NCBI GenBank assembly: GCA_002345215.1 | Contig: DDVH01000044.1 | Span: 27,502-50,481, forward strand | DNA from: Anaerolineales bacterium UBA2317 | Lineage (GTDB): Bacteria; Chloroflexota; Anaerolineae; Anaerolineales; Villigracilaceae | Direction of reading: 5' to 3' | DNA length: 22,980 nt | Shown: positions 1-8,135 of the stretch, piece after piece | Layout: each line of letters opens with the position of its first letter | Numbering within the stretch: position 1 is the first letter of the stretch | Notes under the pieces: model-generated | Database searches by the model: none | What the model was told of the DNA's origin: nothing | The model's input: only the letters and a program-made list of their open reading frames with translations | Translations under genes and position numbers: made by a program

Positions 1-1961
1 ATACAAACTAATTTTCCAAGCGGAAGTTCGACAGAAATTTTCTTAAGATTATTTGCGACTGCATTAATAATCTTGAGACTTTTCCCATTTCCTTCACGCC
101 TCTTTTTCGGGACTTCAACCTGTTTGCGCCCCGACAAATATTGCCCGGTCAACGACTTTGGGTGCGCCAAAATCTGTTTCGGTGTACCTTCTGCAATCAC
201 TTGACCGCCATGTTCGCCAGCCGCTGGACCTAAATCAATCACCCAATCTGATTCACGAATCGTTTCATCATCATGTTCCACCACTAAAACTGTATTGCCT
301 AAATCTCTTAATCCTTTGAGTGTTTCAAGTAATCTCGAATTATCACGTGGATGCAAACCAATAGATGGTTCATCTAACACATACAACACGCCGACTAAAC
401 GCGAACCAACTTGAGTTGCTAATCTAATGCGTTGTGCTTCACCGCCAGATAATGTCACAGCCGAACGATTCAACGTCAAATAATCCAACCCGACATTGAC
501 CAAGAAATTTAATCGCTCGTGAATTTCACGAATGACACGTTCTGCGATTGTTTTTTGTTTTGAAGTTAATGGAGAATTTTTGCCAGAAATTTTCTTGACC
601 CAATCTAATGTTTTCAACACGGGCCATGAATTTGCTTCAACAATATTGACATCATCTACCGTCACTGCCAAGGCGGCGGGATTCAATCTCTTGCCACCAC
701 AAGCAGGGCAAGGTCTATCAGACATGTATTCAGCAATTTTTTCACGCATCCAATCGGAGTTGGTTTCTTTATATCGTCTTTCTAAATTGGTAATCACACC
801 TTCAAACGCACGTGTGAACTTAAATTCACTGCCGTTTGTATTTCTATACACCATTTGAATTTGTTTATCACCTGTGCCATATAAAATTAACTTGAGTTGT
901 TCTTTGGTTAATTCTCTTACAGGTTTATCCATATCTATTTTGGATGCATTACATACACCTTGTAACGATTGCCAATAATAGCCACCTTCTTCACGCGGAC
1001 CCCATTCGGAGGTAATAATTGCTCCTTCGTTCAGAGACAAGTCGCGGTCAGGAATGATGCGGTCTGGATCAATTTCAAGTTTAGAACCAAGTCCCTGACA
1101 TTCCGGGCAAGCACCTTGTGGTGTGTTGAATGAAAAAGTTCGCGGCTCAATTTCAGGGACAGTTGAACCATGTTCTGGGCAAGCCAGATGTTCTGAAAAA
1201 GCAATGTCCTCTTTTTTATCAACCAAGTTGACGGTGACGTATCCTTCTCCAAATTTGAGAGCAGTTTCCACTGAGTCAGTGAGGCGGGTGCGTGCGGCGC
1301 GTTTATCTTCTTTATTACCTTCTTTTGAAATCACAAGTCTATCAACCACTGCTTCAATGGTATGTTGTTTGTATCTATCCAATTCAATTTCATCATCTAA
1401 AGATTGAACCGTGCCATCAACACGTGCGCGTGTAAAACCAGATTTGCGAATCTCTTCAAATACAGCTTGATACGTTCCTTTACGTCCGCGCACCAATGGA
1501 GACAAAATTAAGATGCGTGTGCCTTCAGGAAGATTTTCGATTTGGTCAACAATTTCTTGGGCTGATTGTTTCACCACTTCGCGTCCACACACGGGGCAAT
1601 GTGGGATTCCCGCGCGGGCAAACAGCAAACGCATATAGTCGTAGATTTCGGTGACTGTTCCAACTGTGGAACGAGGGTTATGGCTGGTAGATTTTTGGTC
1701 AATCGAAACAGCAGGGGAGAGACCGTCAATGTAATCAACATCGGGCTTATCCATTTGCCCAATAAACTGACGTGCATACGCAGATAATGATTCAACATAT
1801 CGGCGTTGACCTTCAGCAAAAATCGTATCAAATGCTAGCGACGATTTCCCTGAGCCTGATAAACCCGTGATAACAACAAATTTATCTCGTGGAATTTCAA
1901 CCGTAATATTTTTCAAATTGTGAACACGCGCCCCAACGACGCGAATGGAATTAGATGACAT
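1..1961 (-). CDS. uvrA: UvrA excinuclease ABC subunit A, N-terminal ~653 residues (partial at left edge)
   Basis: UvrA is the damage-sensing ABC-type ATPase of nucleotide excision repair and works in the cytoplasm with UvrB. Translating the minus strand from the ATG at 1961 gives an N-terminus with Walker A GLSGSGKSS near residue 35, then CPVCG, then the zinc-module region CPEHG...CPECQGLG, CPACGGKRL, the ABC signature LSGGEAQRIRLATQVGS and the Walker B region VLYVLDEPSIGLHPRDN. The frame is open to base 1 and stops just before the second Walker A, so the second ATPase half lies outside the window. Full-length homologues are about 940 residues. The start is set by AAAGG about 8 nt upstream. 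The first zinc pair reads C-x2-H instead of the E. coli C-x2-C. I recall this variant from other phyla, so it is probably not a defect. Identity is certain. Confidence 0.97.
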   Translation of the reverse strand, partial: MSSNSIRVVGARVHNLKNITVEIPRDKFVVITGLSGSGKSSLAFDTIFAEGQRRYVESLSAYARQFIGQMDKPDVDYIDGLSPAVSIDQKSTSHNPRSTVGTVTEIYDYMRLLFARAGIPHCPVCGREVVKQSAQEIVDQIENLPEGTRILILSPLVRGRKGTYQAVFEEIRKSGFTRARVDGTVQSLDDEIELDRYKQHTIEAVVDRLVISKEGNKEDKRAARTRLTDSVETALKFGEGYVTVNLVDKKEDIAFSEHLACPEHGSTVPEIEPRTFSFNTPQGACPECQGLGSKLEIDPDRIIPDRDLSLNEGAIITSEWGPREEGGYYWQSLQGVCNASKIDMDKPVRELTKEQLKLILYGTGDKQIQMVYRNTNGSEFKFTRAFEGVITNLERRYKETNSDWMREKIAEYMSDRPCPACGGKRLNPAALAVTVDDVNIVEANSWPVLKTLDWVKKISGKNSPLTSKQKTIAERVIREIHERLNFLVNVGLDYLTLNRSAVTLSGGEAQRIRLATQVGSRLVGVLYVLDEPSIGLHPRDNSRLLETLKGLRDLGNTVLVVEHDDETIRESDWVIDLGPAAGEHGGQVIAEGTPKQILAHPKSLTGQYLSGRKQVEVPKKRREGNGKSLKIINAVANNLKKISVELPLGKLVC

Positions 1962-1990
1962 GGATTAACCTTTAGATGAAAATGTAATCA

Positions 1991-2020
1991 ATTATAGCAC
2001 ATGTGTTCTGAAAAACACAA
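1991..2020 (-). promoter_or_regulatory. uvrA promoter with LexA-box-like site
   Basis: On the minus strand, TTGTGT (2015-2020) and TATAAT (1991-1996) are separated by 18 bp, giving a good sigma-70-type promoter 30 nt upstream of the uvrA ATG. Between them, at 1997-2008, lies GAACACATGTGC. It has one mismatch to the Gram-positive-type LexA consensus GAAC-N4-GTTC and a perfect CACATGTG core. uvrA is a common SOS gene, so LexA control is plausible. The promoter is well supported; the operator is inferred. Confidence 0.5.
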
Positions 2021-2078
2021 TAACTTTCAATCAACAAACAATCTTTTATTATACCCAATGGGTGATATAAGCTTCTTT

Positions 2079-2093
2079 TATAATGGTTATAAT
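2079..2093 (+). promoter_or_regulatory. -10 elements of the LuxR-type regulator gene
   Basis: Two TATAAT hexamers occur at 2079-2084 and 2088-2093. The second lies 11 nt before the ATG at 2105, predicting a 5' leader of only a few bases. No Shine-Dalgarno is visible and no good -35 is found. A short palindrome ACCCA-A-TGGGT at 2053-2063 could be an operator, but nothing links it to a regulator. Confidence 0.4.
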
Positions 2094-2104
2094 TTTTATG
2101 CTTT

Positions 2105-4588
2105 ATGAATTCAAATACTAAAACGAAACCTGCCAATTTTCTTAAGTCTGCTATACCAACCAATATCCCTGAACAAATCACACCTCTAATTGGGCGTGAT
2201 AATGAACTAAGGGCACTTGAATCTTTAATTTCACAAAAAGACATAAACCTAATTACTCTTACTGGCTTAGGCGGAGCAGGTAAGACGTCTCTGGCAATTC
2301 AATTAGCTTACTCAATGCTTGAAAAGTTTTTAAGCGGCGTTTTTTTTATTCCGCTTTCGTCCATTACGAAGCCCAACTTAATTCCCATTGAAATTGCCCA
2401 TGTACTAAAAATTGACCAAAACCTAAACAGGAAATCAATTGATGGAATCAAGGATTTTTTATTAGGTCGCCGTATACTCTTAATACTTGATAACTTTGAA
2501 CACTTAATGAGCGGTGCTTCTTTCGTTCAGGAACTCTTGCAATCTTCATCAAACCTAAAAATTATTGTAACCAGTCGTGAGCCATTGCGATTACGAAGCG
2601 AACAAGTCTATCCAATTGGTATGTTAGATAAAGAACATGCTCTTGAACTTTTTATCAAACGTGCCCAGTCACTTAATCCAAATTTTTTCGTTTCCTCAGC
2701 AGATAAAGAATCTATCATTGAGTTATGTCAAAGGCTGGATCGACTTCCTTTAGCAATTGAACTTGCTGCCTTTCGAACAAAACTATTTACACCGTCCGCA
2801 TTGCTTACCCGCCTCAAACCTGACCTTCAACCTGTTTCTCGAATCCTCAACCTGTTCTCATCAGGAACAAGAGACTTACCCGAAAGGCAACAATCTCTCA
2901 GAAATACCATTGCTTGGAGTTATGAGTTACTGGAAGAGCAAGAAAAAAGAATATTCCGCGCCGCATCTATTTTCCCTGCTGGTTTCAGCGTACTTACTTT
3001 ATCTATGCTTTTGAATCTGGATGAAAATCAAACCTTAGAAATTATTTCATCATTAGTAGATAAAAACCTGCTTAAACCATCTGTAGAAAAACATAATGAG
3101 CCTCATTTTGGTATGGTAGAAATGATTCGCGAATTTGCCTGGGATGAAATTCATCACCTTGATGAAATTAGTGCATTAAAAGATGCTTATGTAAATTTAT
3201 ATTTGTCTTTATCACAACAAGCAGATAGAAATTTGAAAGAGACTCAACAAATTAACCTATTTAAACAGATTGACGAAGAATTTGAAAATATCAACCTTGC
3301 ACTAGAAATTTGTATTACTTCAACATCAGGTTCAAAAAATTGGGAAGCAGGTTACAAAATTCTTACTTGTTTTCATCGTTATTGGATGATGCACCAATCA
3401 GTGTTAATTGATTACGAATACATTGCTCGCGCCCGAAAATCAATAGATGAATTCATGTTTCCAAATCCAGATGATGCTAAAAGATTCTTAATTCACCGCG
3501 CAGATATTTATAGCGTCTCCGGCACACTAGCATGGCTAACAGGAAATTATGCAAAATCGCGAGAGTTCCACGAAATAGCATACACACTTTATTTGAAAAC
3601 TAATCATGAGCAAGGTGTAATTGAATCACTCAATAATTTATCAGCCAACCTTGGTCAAATGGGTGATTATGATGAATCTCTTAAACTTCTAGATGAGAGT
3701 ACAACATTAACACAGAAACTAGGAGATCATTGGGCTGAAATGCGTAATTTGGCAAATATGGGGATTCTTTTTCAATACATCGAAAAACCCGAATTAGCCC
3801 TTGAAAAGTATGAACAATGCTTAAAGATTGCACAGGATTTGAATGATGATTATTTCAAAGCCATAGTCAATTATGGTAAGGGACATTTACATATACGACT
3901 AGGAAATTACGAGACCGCAATAGAATTTTTGAAAATAAATCTTGATACCAGTCAACAAATTCAAGGCGCATATATTTTCGTTTATTGTCTTGCTATCTAT
4001 GCCAGAGCCAATATTCAGATGGGAAAAGTAGAACCAGCTATTCATGCGGCACTCGAAGCGATTTCGTTATCCGAAAAAATCACAGATGTTGAATTTAAGA
4101 TTGAACTTTTGTACGCTTGTATTTATATATTTATATTTTTAGATTTATATTCGGAGTCTGTTCAATTGATTGGAGTCATTCAAAAAGTTCGCGATGAGAC
4201 AAAAATGCACGAAAATCCTTACGATGTTCGCGATTTTGAAAAAAAATTACAAAAAATTTATTCCAGCATGTCACGAGAAGAATTTGAGTCACTACGCCTT
4301 GCAGGCTCGAAATTAACCGTAGATTCAGCCCTCGCTATAGCGGCTGAGATATTAGAAGCACCTCGTTCTGTAGAAAGTAAAAAACAACAGCCTCAACATT
4401 TGACGTCACGAGAACAAGAAGTGCTGAATTTAATAGCACAAGGTTTAACGAATGAGCAAATATCGAATGAGTTGGTAGTTGTACTAAAAACAGTTGAAAA
4501 ACATGTAGCCAGTATTTTTAGAAAACTTGGTGTAAGAAATCGTACCGAAGCGGCGGCTTGGGCTTTGGAAAATAAAATAACCGTATAA
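2105..4588 (+). CDS. LuxR-family transcriptional regulator with NB-ARC/STAND ATPase and TPR domains
   Basis: Large signal-transduction ATPase ending in a DNA-binding domain, similar in plan to the MalT and AfsR-like families. Residues 25-60 open with the typical PLIGR.NEL segment. Walker A GLGGAGKT is at about 54-61, Walker B LLILDN at about 125-130, and a GLPL-like motif RLPLAIELAA follows. Residues of about 390-700 look like repeated TPR-type helices (pattern LGQMGDYDESLKLLDES). Residues 766-827 are a complete LuxR helix-turn-helix beginning LTSREQEVLNLIAQGLTNEQIS. The protein is cytoplasmic, with no signal peptide. The ligand and target genes are unknown; it is divergent from uvrA and convergent with a secreted protein gene. 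There is no Shine-Dalgarno at the chosen ATG, and a TATAAT lies just upstream, suggesting a near-leaderless mRNA. The family call is firm; the regulon cannot be told from sequence. Confidence 0.92.
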   Translation: MNSNTKTKPANFLKSAIPTNIPEQITPLIGRDNELRALESLISQKDINLITLTGLGGAGKTSLAIQLAYSMLEKFLSGVFFIPLSSITKPNLIPIEIAHVLKIDQNLNRKSIDGIKDFLLGRRILLILDNFEHLMSGASFVQELLQSSSNLKIIVTSREPLRLRSEQVYPIGMLDKEHALELFIKRAQSLNPNFFVSSADKESIIELCQRLDRLPLAIELAAFRTKLFTPSALLTRLKPDLQPVSRILNLFSSGTRDLPERQQSLRNTIAWSYELLEEQEKRIFRAASIFPAGFSVLTLSMLLNLDENQTLEIISSLVDKNLLKPSVEKHNEPHFGMVEMIREFAWDEIHHLDEISALKDAYVNLYLSLSQQADRNLKETQQINLFKQIDEEFENINLALEICITSTSGSKNWEAGYKILTCFHRYWMMHQSVLIDYEYIARARKSIDEFMFPNPDDAKRFLIHRADIYSVSGTLAWLTGNYAKSREFHEIAYTLYLKTNHEQGVIESLNNLSANLGQMGDYDESLKLLDESTTLTQKLGDHWAEMRNLANMGILFQYIEKPELALEKYEQCLKIAQDLNDDYFKAIVNYGKGHLHIRLGNYETAIEFLKINLDTSQQIQGAYIFVYCLAIYARANIQMGKVEPAIHAALEAISLSEKITDVEFKIELLYACIYIFIFLDLYSESVQLIGVIQKVRDETKMHENPYDVRDFEKKLQKIYSSMSREEFESLRLAGSKLTVDSALAIAAEILEAPRSVESKKQQPQHLTSREQEVLNLIAQGLTNEQISNELVVVLKTVEKHVASIFRKLGVRNRTEAAAWALENKITV

Positions 4589-4627
4589 AAAGAAGACTGT
4601 TCAATTTGAACAGTCTTCTTTTTATAC
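4583..4627. terminator. Bidirectional intrinsic terminator (perfect 22-bp inverted repeat)
   Basis: Bases 4583-4604 are the exact reverse complement of 4606-4627 around a single central T. The outer part is A-rich on the left and T-rich on the right, so a U-tract follows the stem in either direction. It overlaps the stop codon of the LuxR-type gene (4586-4588) and lies 36 bp past the convergent gene's stop, so it serves both. Confidence 0.9.
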
Positions 4628-4662
4628 ATATTTATCTTTTGTGATATTTATTGTCAACTATT

Positions 4663-6231
4663 CTATGGATTAAAGTCGCTTCCGTCTACATCACCGTCTG
4701 AATTAATATCACCTTTTGGTCCGCTTGAGGGCTTTGGTTTTGATGGTGGAGGAGTTGGTTTGGGTGTTGGCTTTGGTTTGTTTGCAGATTGGCTATTATC
4801 ATCCTTGTTCAATAAAATATGTTCTTTAGTTTGTGGCATAGAGTCTGATGCATCGTACATCTTTTTAACATTGGTCACTGCTTCAGCAGTTTTTGCTCTA
4901 CGGGCGTTTTTCATAAATGCAGGGATGGCTACTGCGGCGAAAACGCCAATTAGGAAACCGAATCCGAACGGTGGGGCATTAGAAGACTGAGAAGGTAAAT
5001 CACAATGGTAACCTGTATTACCAACGCTATCTTCCACAACATACCCTGAGCCACCATCCATCCAGCAGGATAAGTCAGATAGCCAACATGAAGCCCAAGA
5101 ACATTCTTCTTCCCAAGAATCGCCAGCACTAGAATTGTCTTCATCAGGTGATACAACTACGAGAGGCGTTGCCGTAGGTGCTACTTGACCCGCGTCCGAT
5201 TGATTTTCACAATGTACACCTGCTCCACCTTCATTGTCATACCAAACAGAAAGTTCGCCGCCATCCGATTCGCATAAGCTTGCGAGGTCGTTTACGCATT
5301 TATCAACATCATTACCGTAGCACCCACCTGTCCAATTATCTTCTGTTGAGCCATCATTATCTGGAAGTTTGTATGGCAAATCAAGAGTTGGTAATTCTTC
5401 GTGTGGAATACAATACACTTTATAACTTGTTCCGCCTGTGGCATATAAATCTACTTCAATCACAAGTAAACCATCTTCACACTGGCGTTGAAGTTCTGCT
5501 AAACAACTAGACACATTACCTTGTGCTTGTGAACAAGTGCCAATTAAGTCATCCTCAGCAGGACCAGATGTAATTGGATAAGGTGTGGGGTCAATAACTA
5601 AGAAGGCATCTTTTGTACAGTCTATTTCAATCGAATTGCCAACAGTTTTGATGGTTGATTCACCACCTGCATTTGTACATTCAGTTGCAAAGCCTAATGC
5701 ACAAGTTAATCTCCATTCTGTAGTCCCGCCTTTGCAAGTAGCACCTTTTGCCTCTGTTGCACCATCATCTGTTGGGTTTACAACTGATAAGGGTGTAGGC
5801 TCAATAACCAAAAAGGCATCTTTTGTACAGGAAACTTGTGCAGAATTTTCTCCAGTGACAGTGGTGTCTGCTTTCCCTCCAGCTTTTATACACATCAATA
5901 CATACTTTCCAACACAATTTGCAACAGCTTCAGCACTACCGCCGCAACCGATTTCCTTTGCATCATTTGAACCATCTTCTGATGGGTTGGTGATTGGCAA
6001 TGGCGTGTTGGTTGGGTTTCGATTTCCACCACCAGAGCCTGAACCGCCTCCATCACCGGATCCGCCGCCTGGTTGTGGGGTTGGGGTACATTCAATTGTT
6101 CCACCTGTTGCAGGGTCTATACAACCCGGCCCACCAGCTTGGGCATACACATTTTGATTTGCAATAGCTGGAGAAATTAAAGTGAATAGTAATACCAAAC
6201 TAATTGCAATTGAGAAAATAGTTTTCTTCAT
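4663..6231 (-). CDS. Secreted protein with five four-cysteine repeats, pilin-like helix and C-terminal EF-hand/dockerin-like loop
   Basis: 522 residues, no recognised family as a whole. A signal peptide is clear (MKKTIFSIAISLVLLF..., likely cleaved near 25-30). A Gly/Ser/Thr/Pro linker follows, then five modules of about 70 residues, each with four Cys spaced roughly C-x(4-10)-C-x(6-7)-C-x(19-22)-C: 96/106/114/135, 166/177/185/205, 233/243/251/274, 304/312/320/341 and 377/382/389/410. Modules 1 and 2 end in CTKDAFLVI(E/D)PTP. Residues 422-462 contain GFGFLIGVFAAVAIPAFMK followed by NARRAKTAEAVTNVKKMYD, which strongly resembles the N-terminal helix of a type IV pilin but sits near the C-terminus. 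A Lys/Pro-rich linker then leads to an EF-hand-like loop at 508-519 (D, N, D, D, D, D at positions 1, 3, 5, 7, 9, 12), and the protein ends two residues later, leaving half a dockerin. AAGGAG supports the start. Probably surface-exposed and membrane-tethered; function unknown. Confidence 0.85.
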   Translation of the reverse strand: MKKTIFSIAISLVLLFTLISPAIANQNVYAQAGGPGCIDPATGGTIECTPTPQPGGGSGDGGGSGSGGGNRNPTNTPLPITNPSEDGSNDAKEIGCGGSAEAVANCVGKYVLMCIKAGGKADTTVTGENSAQVSCTKDAFLVIEPTPLSVVNPTDDGATEAKGATCKGGTTEWRLTCALGFATECTNAGGESTIKTVGNSIEIDCTKDAFLVIDPTPYPITSGPAEDDLIGTCSQAQGNVSSCLAELQRQCEDGLLVIEVDLYATGGTSYKVYCIPHEELPTLDLPYKLPDNDGSTEDNWTGGCYGNDVDKCVNDLASLCESDGGELSVWYDNEGGAGVHCENQSDAGQVAPTATPLVVVSPDEDNSSAGDSWEEECSWASCWLSDLSCWMDGGSGYVVEDSVGNTGYHCDLPSQSSNAPPFGFGFLIGVFAAVAIPAFMKNARRAKTAEAVTNVKKMYDASDSMPQTKEHILLNKDDNSQSANKPKPTPKPTPPPSKPKPSSGPKGDINSDGDVDGSDFNP

Positions 6232-6270
6232 GATTTACTCCTTGTTAAGTTTTTATTTCTGTTTAGTTTG

Positions 6271-6276
6271 TGTCAA
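6271..6276 (-). promoter_or_regulatory. -35 element for the secreted cysteine-repeat gene
   Basis: The minus strand reads TTGACA here, 40 nt before the ATG at 6231. The matching -10 is poor (A-rich, around 6248-6255), so only the -35 is distinctive. The gene's ribosome site AAGGAG lies at about 6239-6244. Confidence 0.3.
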
Positions 6277-6305
6277 TATTTTCGATGGTAGGTTTGATTT
6301 CGTGG

Positions 6306-6321
6306 GTAGGGTTAACCCTAC
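6306..6321. promoter_or_regulatory. Perfect 16-bp palindrome between divergent genes (candidate operator)
   Basis: GTAGGGTTAACCCTAC is perfectly self-complementary. It sits in the 192-bp gap between the secreted protein gene (minus) and the ECF sigma gene (plus), about 30 bp upstream of the secreted gene's TTGACA and 34 bp upstream of a plus-strand extended -10. This position fits a regulator controlling one or both genes. Which regulator is unknown. Confidence 0.4.
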
Positions 6322-6354
6322 TTTGTGACCCCACAATCGGTAGGAAATTGGTCA

Positions 6355-6363
6355 TGTTATACT
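6355..6363 (+). promoter_or_regulatory. Extended -10 promoter for the sigma factor operon
   Basis: TGtTATACT matches an extended -10 (TGn then TATAAT with one mismatch). Transcription would begin near 6370, giving a leader of about 54 nt before the TTG start at 6424. No good -35 is visible, as expected for an extended -10. Confidence 0.4.
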
Positions 6364-6423
6364 CTGTGCAACTTCTAAAATCCGGCGGTGTTATTAATTC
6401 AAATCCGTCGGTAAGGCTATCAC

Positions 6424-6996
6424 TTGACCGAGTTGGATTACAACGAAGAGGAAATTCTCGCCCGTGCGTCAAAAGGTGACCGTGATGCTTTTGGTATCTT
6501 ATATGGTCATTATGTAGAACGAATCTTCAATTATGTCTACTATCGTACAGGCAACCCGCACGACGCTGAAGATTTAACAGCTCGTGTGTTTCAACGGGCG
6601 ATGAATCACATAAAAAACTATACAGACCGAGGCGTTCCTTTTTCTGCGTGGTTGTATCGGATTGCTCATAATTTAGTAGCAAACTGGCACAGAGACCGAA
6701 GTCGCAAACAAGAAATTCCGTTAGACGACTTGCCGGTTCTGCCAACCAAAGGTGATCACCCTGAAAGAAATCTTGTCCGCTCGCAGGAACAGGATGCCCT
6801 ATTAAGAATGATTCGAAAACTTCCGCCAGAGAGACAAAATCTTTTGATTTTGAAATTTGTCGAGAACATGTCGAATGCAGAGATTGGCAAGATTATGGGA
6901 CGAAGCGAAGGAGCCGTAAAGAGTTTGTATCATCGAACACTTTTGGCTTTGCGTGACCAATTGGAAGACCAAAATCTAAACCTTGAAGGAGAGTAA
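6424..6996 (+). CDS. ECF-type RNA polymerase sigma-70 factor
   Basis: 190-residue alternative sigma factor, the usual size for the extracytoplasmic-function group. Region 2 spans roughly residues 22-92 (DAFGILYGHYVERIFNYVYY, then DAEDLTARVFQRA and the FSAWLYRIAHN segment). Region 4 spans about 126-180 (LPPERQNLLILKFVENMSNAEIG, then a helix-turn-helix with EGAVKSLYHRTLLALR). There is no region 1 or 3. The start is a TTG, chosen because AAGG lies about 8 nt upstream and the protein begins normally for the family. DegV follows after only 3 nt, so the two are co-transcribed. The small membrane protein at the operon's end is a candidate partner. Target promoters are unknown. Confidence 0.93.
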   Translation: MTELDYNEEEILARASKGDRDAFGILYGHYVERIFNYVYYRTGNPHDAEDLTARVFQRAMNHIKNYTDRGVPFSAWLYRIAHNLVANWHRDRSRKQEIPLDDLPVLPTKGDHPERNLVRSQEQDALLRMIRKLPPERQNLLILKFVENMSNAEIGKIMGRSEGAVKSLYHRTLLALRDQLEDQNLNLEGE

Positions 6997-6999
6997 ACC

Positions 7000-7842
7000 A
7001 TGTTGAGAATTGTGACCGACGGTGCTGCTGATATTCTTCCAGAGTGGGCAAAAGAGTATGGGATAGATATGATTCCCGTGAACATTTTGTTCGGGGAAAA
7101 ATCTTATTTGCAAGGGGTCGAGTTAGATAACGAAGGTTTTTATAAATTAGTAGAAGAAAGCAAGCGCATTCCCAAAACTTCACAACCTTCGCCACATCAA
7201 TTTGTTGAGTTTTATCGCAAAATTGCTCAAAAGGGTGACACGATTCTTTCTATTCACATCACTGCCAAACTTTCTGGTACATATGCTTCGGCAGTTTCAG
7301 CCGCTGAAGAACTAAAAGGCGAATTTAATGTCATTCCAATTGACTCAGCCGTTGGTTCATTAGGCATTGGTTTGTTATGCCGTGAAGCCCGCAAAATGGA
7401 ACGCGCAGGCAAAAGCGTGGATGAAATTGTGAAATATATTGAAAACACAAAGTCAAAAATCCGCGTGATTCTTACATTAGATACTTTGGAATATGCAAAA
7501 ATGTCGGGGCGTGTGAAAGCCTTACAAGCCGCACTCGCGTCGGTATTAAATGTAAAACCGATTGCTGTGTTGAGTGATGGTGTGTTAAATATGGCAGAAC
7601 GTGTGCGTACCCGCAAAGCCGCATTAGAGCGTGTGCTTGCAATGGGCAAAGAAGAATTTGGTGATAAACCTGTTTACTTGGGTATCGTTCACGCGCGTGA
7701 TTTGAAATCAGGGCAGGCATTGTTAGAAGATGCCAAAAGCCATTTCAACGCCAAAGAAACCATGATTAGCGAACTTGCAATTTCTATTGCCGCAAATCTT
7801 GGACCTGGCACAGTCGGTCTAATTTTGTATCCTGCTGAATAA
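7000..7842 (+). CDS. DegV family fatty-acid-binding protein
   Basis: 280 residues, the normal DegV length. DegV-fold proteins bind a fatty acid; some act as FakB subunits that present fatty acids to the kinase FakA. No FakA/DAK-type gene is visible here. Diagnostic segments are the N-terminal VTDGAADILPEWAKEYGIDMIPV, the TSQPSP motif near residue 62, SIHITAKLSGTYASA near 86-100 and the DSAVGSLGIGLLC segment. The ATG follows GGAG by 8 nt and comes 3 nt after the sigma gene stop, showing translational linkage. The association with an ECF sigma gene is notable; whether it signals membrane lipid state is only inference. Confidence 0.95.
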   Translation: MLRIVTDGAADILPEWAKEYGIDMIPVNILFGEKSYLQGVELDNEGFYKLVEESKRIPKTSQPSPHQFVEFYRKIAQKGDTILSIHITAKLSGTYASAVSAAEELKGEFNVIPIDSAVGSLGIGLLCREARKMERAGKSVDEIVKYIENTKSKIRVILTLDTLEYAKMSGRVKALQAALASVLNVKPIAVLSDGVLNMAERVRTRKAALERVLAMGKEEFGDKPVYLGIVHARDLKSGQALLEDAKSHFNAKETMISELAISIAANLGPGTVGLILYPAE

Positions 7843-7861
7843 TTTTGATAAAGAGAAAGAA

Positions 7862-8125
7862 ATGACAGACCAGATATATCAAGAAAATTTTGATGAAATT
7901 GAAACGCATCTTGCCGGGACGTTGAAGCCTGTTACTGCTCCGTCAGGCTTGTTTCAACGCCTATACGAGCGTATTCAACTTCCTACACCGAGTGAAATTA
8001 CCATGCGCCTGAGTGACTGGCGTAAATTGATTTTTGTTTTCGGTGGCGTGTTATCTGGAATGTTATTATTGATTACACTTGCGCGTGCCTTGTATTACCT
8101 GACCGGGCGTAAGGAAATCATGTAA
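7862..8125 (+). CDS. Small single-pass membrane protein, candidate anti-sigma or accessory protein
   Basis: 87 residues. The first ~52 are hydrophilic, including LKPVTAPSGLFQRLYERIQLP, and are followed by one transmembrane helix at about 55-80 (LIFVFGGVLSGMLLLITLARALYYL) and a short basic tail. It is the last gene of the sigma/DegV operon, 19 nt after degV, with a weak purine-rich ribosome site and a strong terminator right after it. A short cytoplasmic domain on one membrane helix, in an operon with an ECF sigma, fits a small anti-sigma factor. I see no zinc-binding ZAS motif (no H-x3-C-x2-C), so this role is inferred only from layout. Confidence 0.8.
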   Translation: MTDQIYQENFDEIETHLAGTLKPVTAPSGLFQRLYERIQLPTPSEITMRLSDWRKLIFVFGGVLSGMLLLITLARALYYLTGRKEIM

Positions 8126-8135
8126 GTTTTGAAAT

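Noticed and set aside
2053..2063. ACCCA-A-TGGGT as a defined LuxR-type operator
   Set aside because: It is too short and not of the 18-20 bp LuxR-box form; kept only as a remark on the promoter.
5585..6157. 190-codon plus-strand frame opposite the cysteine-repeat gene
   Set aside because: Its Pro/Ser/Val-rich content is the mirror of the real gene's Gly/Thr codons. The minus-strand gene has a signal peptide, repeats and ribosome site.
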